Position numbers and translations under genes: made by a program | DNA from: Adineta steineri | Taxonomy: Eukaryota > Rotifera > Eurotatoria > Adinetida > Adinetidae | NCBI GenBank assembly: GCA_905250115.1 | Contig: CAJNOI010000038.1 | Coordinates: 62,001 to 126,000 of the forward strand | DNA length: 64,000 nucleotides | Reading direction: 5' to 3' | The notes under the pieces: model-generated | What the model saw: only the letters and a program-made list of their open reading frames with translations | What the model was told of the DNA's origin: nothing | Databases searched by the model: none | In this document: piece after piece, positions 62,937-64,000 of the stretch | Layout: each line of letters starts with the position of its first letter | Position numbering within the stretch: position 1 is the first letter of the stretch

Positions 62937-64000
62937 ATGTAATATAATTAATTGTATTGAAATATTTCATGATGTTGAAGGATGTAAAAACTATATTGAA
63001 AAAACATCAGAAAATGATCGATTAGTTCTTGTTACTAACGGTAAATTCGGTCAACAAATTATTCCTTCAATTCATCAATTAAGACAAATTTCATCAATTT
63101 ATATCAATTCAGAAGATACACAATGGTCAAATGATTTTCCCAAGGTAAACAAAAAGTATTGATAACATTTAATTTCAATAATTATTTTTCTAGGTAAAAG
63201 GTAGTCATGTTAAAATGGATGAACTGGTTTCACAAATTCGTAAAGATCATAAAAATCCTCGAAAAATGGAAGAACCTGTATGGATAAATATGTTTACCAC
63301 ATTAAGTGATGCAGGAAAATCAACAACAGCAATCAATGGTCAATTTGCATTTTTTCAAGTATTACTTGATTGTCTTCTTCGATTAAAATCAAATGAAAAT
63401 GATCGAAATGAATTGATTTCATATTGTAAAAAACAATATGAAGGAAACCAAAATGAATTAAATCATCTTCATGAATTTCAGAGCAGTTATTCGCCGGATT
63501 ATGTTTTATGGTGGTACACACGTGAATCTTTCTTTTATAAAACATTAAATGAGGCTTTAAGAAAAGAAAACATTCATATGATTTATTTATATCGTTCATT
63601 TATTATTGATATACAAAATCAATTAGAAAATCATCAATGTCAATGTGCTACGCGTGTTTATCGAAGTCAATTAATGTCAATTGATGAATTAAATTATCTT
63701 AAAAATAGTATTGGACAATATGTTTCAGTTAATTCATTTCTGTCGACGAGTTTTCAAAAAGAAATTGCTACTTTTTATCTCGGTGATACAAATTATCGAT
63801 GGAACGATTTTGAAAAAGTTTTGTTTGAAATTGATGCTGATCCAAAAGTTGTTACAACAAAACCATTTGCTGATATTAGTCAATTTAGTGATTTTATTGT
63901 TGAATCAGAAGTTCTTTTTATGCTTGGATCGATATTTCGTTTGAATTCAATTACTCGTGATAATCAAAATTCATTTTGGATTATTCAAATGTGTTTATGT
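62937..64000 (+). CDS. second ADP-ribosyltransferase-family copy, 5'-interrupted, runs off window
   Basis: It matches the intact gene at 59821 from about residue 40 onward: FHDVEGCKNYIE, DRLVLVTNGKFGQQIIP, then after a 50-bp intron (about 63146-63194) VSQIRKDHKNPRKM, INGQFAFFQVLLDCLLRLK, VLWWYTRESFFYK. The catalytic set is present: VYRSQLMS, NSFLSTS and VESEVLF. The N-terminal ~40 residues are not found; homology begins just after the MITE at 62769-62922. So the copy is either 5'-truncated or has a remote first exon. It continues beyond 64000, where the TPR part would lie. Confidence 0.75.

Overview
AT-rich eukaryotic DNA with many genes broken by 48-60 bp GT..AG introns. The gene types are animal (nicotinic receptor subunit, SKAP-like PH-SH3 adaptor, CASC3/Barentsz, SPATA4, syntaxin-6-like SNARE, eS26). 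Several features point to a bdelloid rotifer: tiny introns, 3' splice-site-like sequences just upstream of many start codons (bdelloids trans-splice a leader), ADP-ribosyltransferase plus TPR proteins in several copies, and short TGTGGG-type tracts matching the bdelloid telomere unit. The species assignment is inference.

Layout. (1) 1-4113: accessory flank with two unrecognised genes and GT-rich hairpins. (2) 4114-11171: left arm of a ~7 kb inverted duplication carrying an FABP-like gene, TGS1, a syntaxin-6-like Qc-SNARE, UBA3 and a hAT-like element. (3) 11172-46494: single-copy, gene-dense spacer: SKAP-like adaptor, LRRC34-like, a copper cluster (ATOX1-like chaperone, CTR/SLC31 channel, ATP7-type ATPase), GT31 glycosyltransferase, PPCDC, RPS26, purple acid phosphatase, an unknown gene, a protein with aerolysin-like features and two first exons, a nicotinic receptor alpha-type subunit, CASC3, SPATA4, an SGNH-hydrolase-like gene and a small unknown gene. 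(4) 46495-46594: 100-N assembly gap. (5) 46595-53694: right arm, the same four genes in inverse order and orientation, all open, with a few percent protein divergence. (6) 53695-64000: accessory flank with one whole ADP-ribosyltransferase/TPR gene, one decayed relative and one 5'-interrupted relative, a TA-flanked MITE, a 0.55 kb foldback, a 15-bp minisatellite and more GT-rich hairpins.

How the genes relate. UBA3, the SNARE and TGS1 lie head to tail, 123 and about 79 bp apart, each with a 3' splice-like site before its ATG; in both arms this looks like a trans-spliced operon. The copper genes cover uptake (CTR), delivery (ATOX1-like) and secretory-pathway loading or export (ATP7) within 6.6 kb. 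The two outer flanks are unrelated to each other but share the GT-rich hairpin family, and a hairpin sits exactly where arm homology ends. The N gap sits at the inner junction, so the inverted layout could be real or a haplotype scaffolding product; the outer sequences diverge either way.
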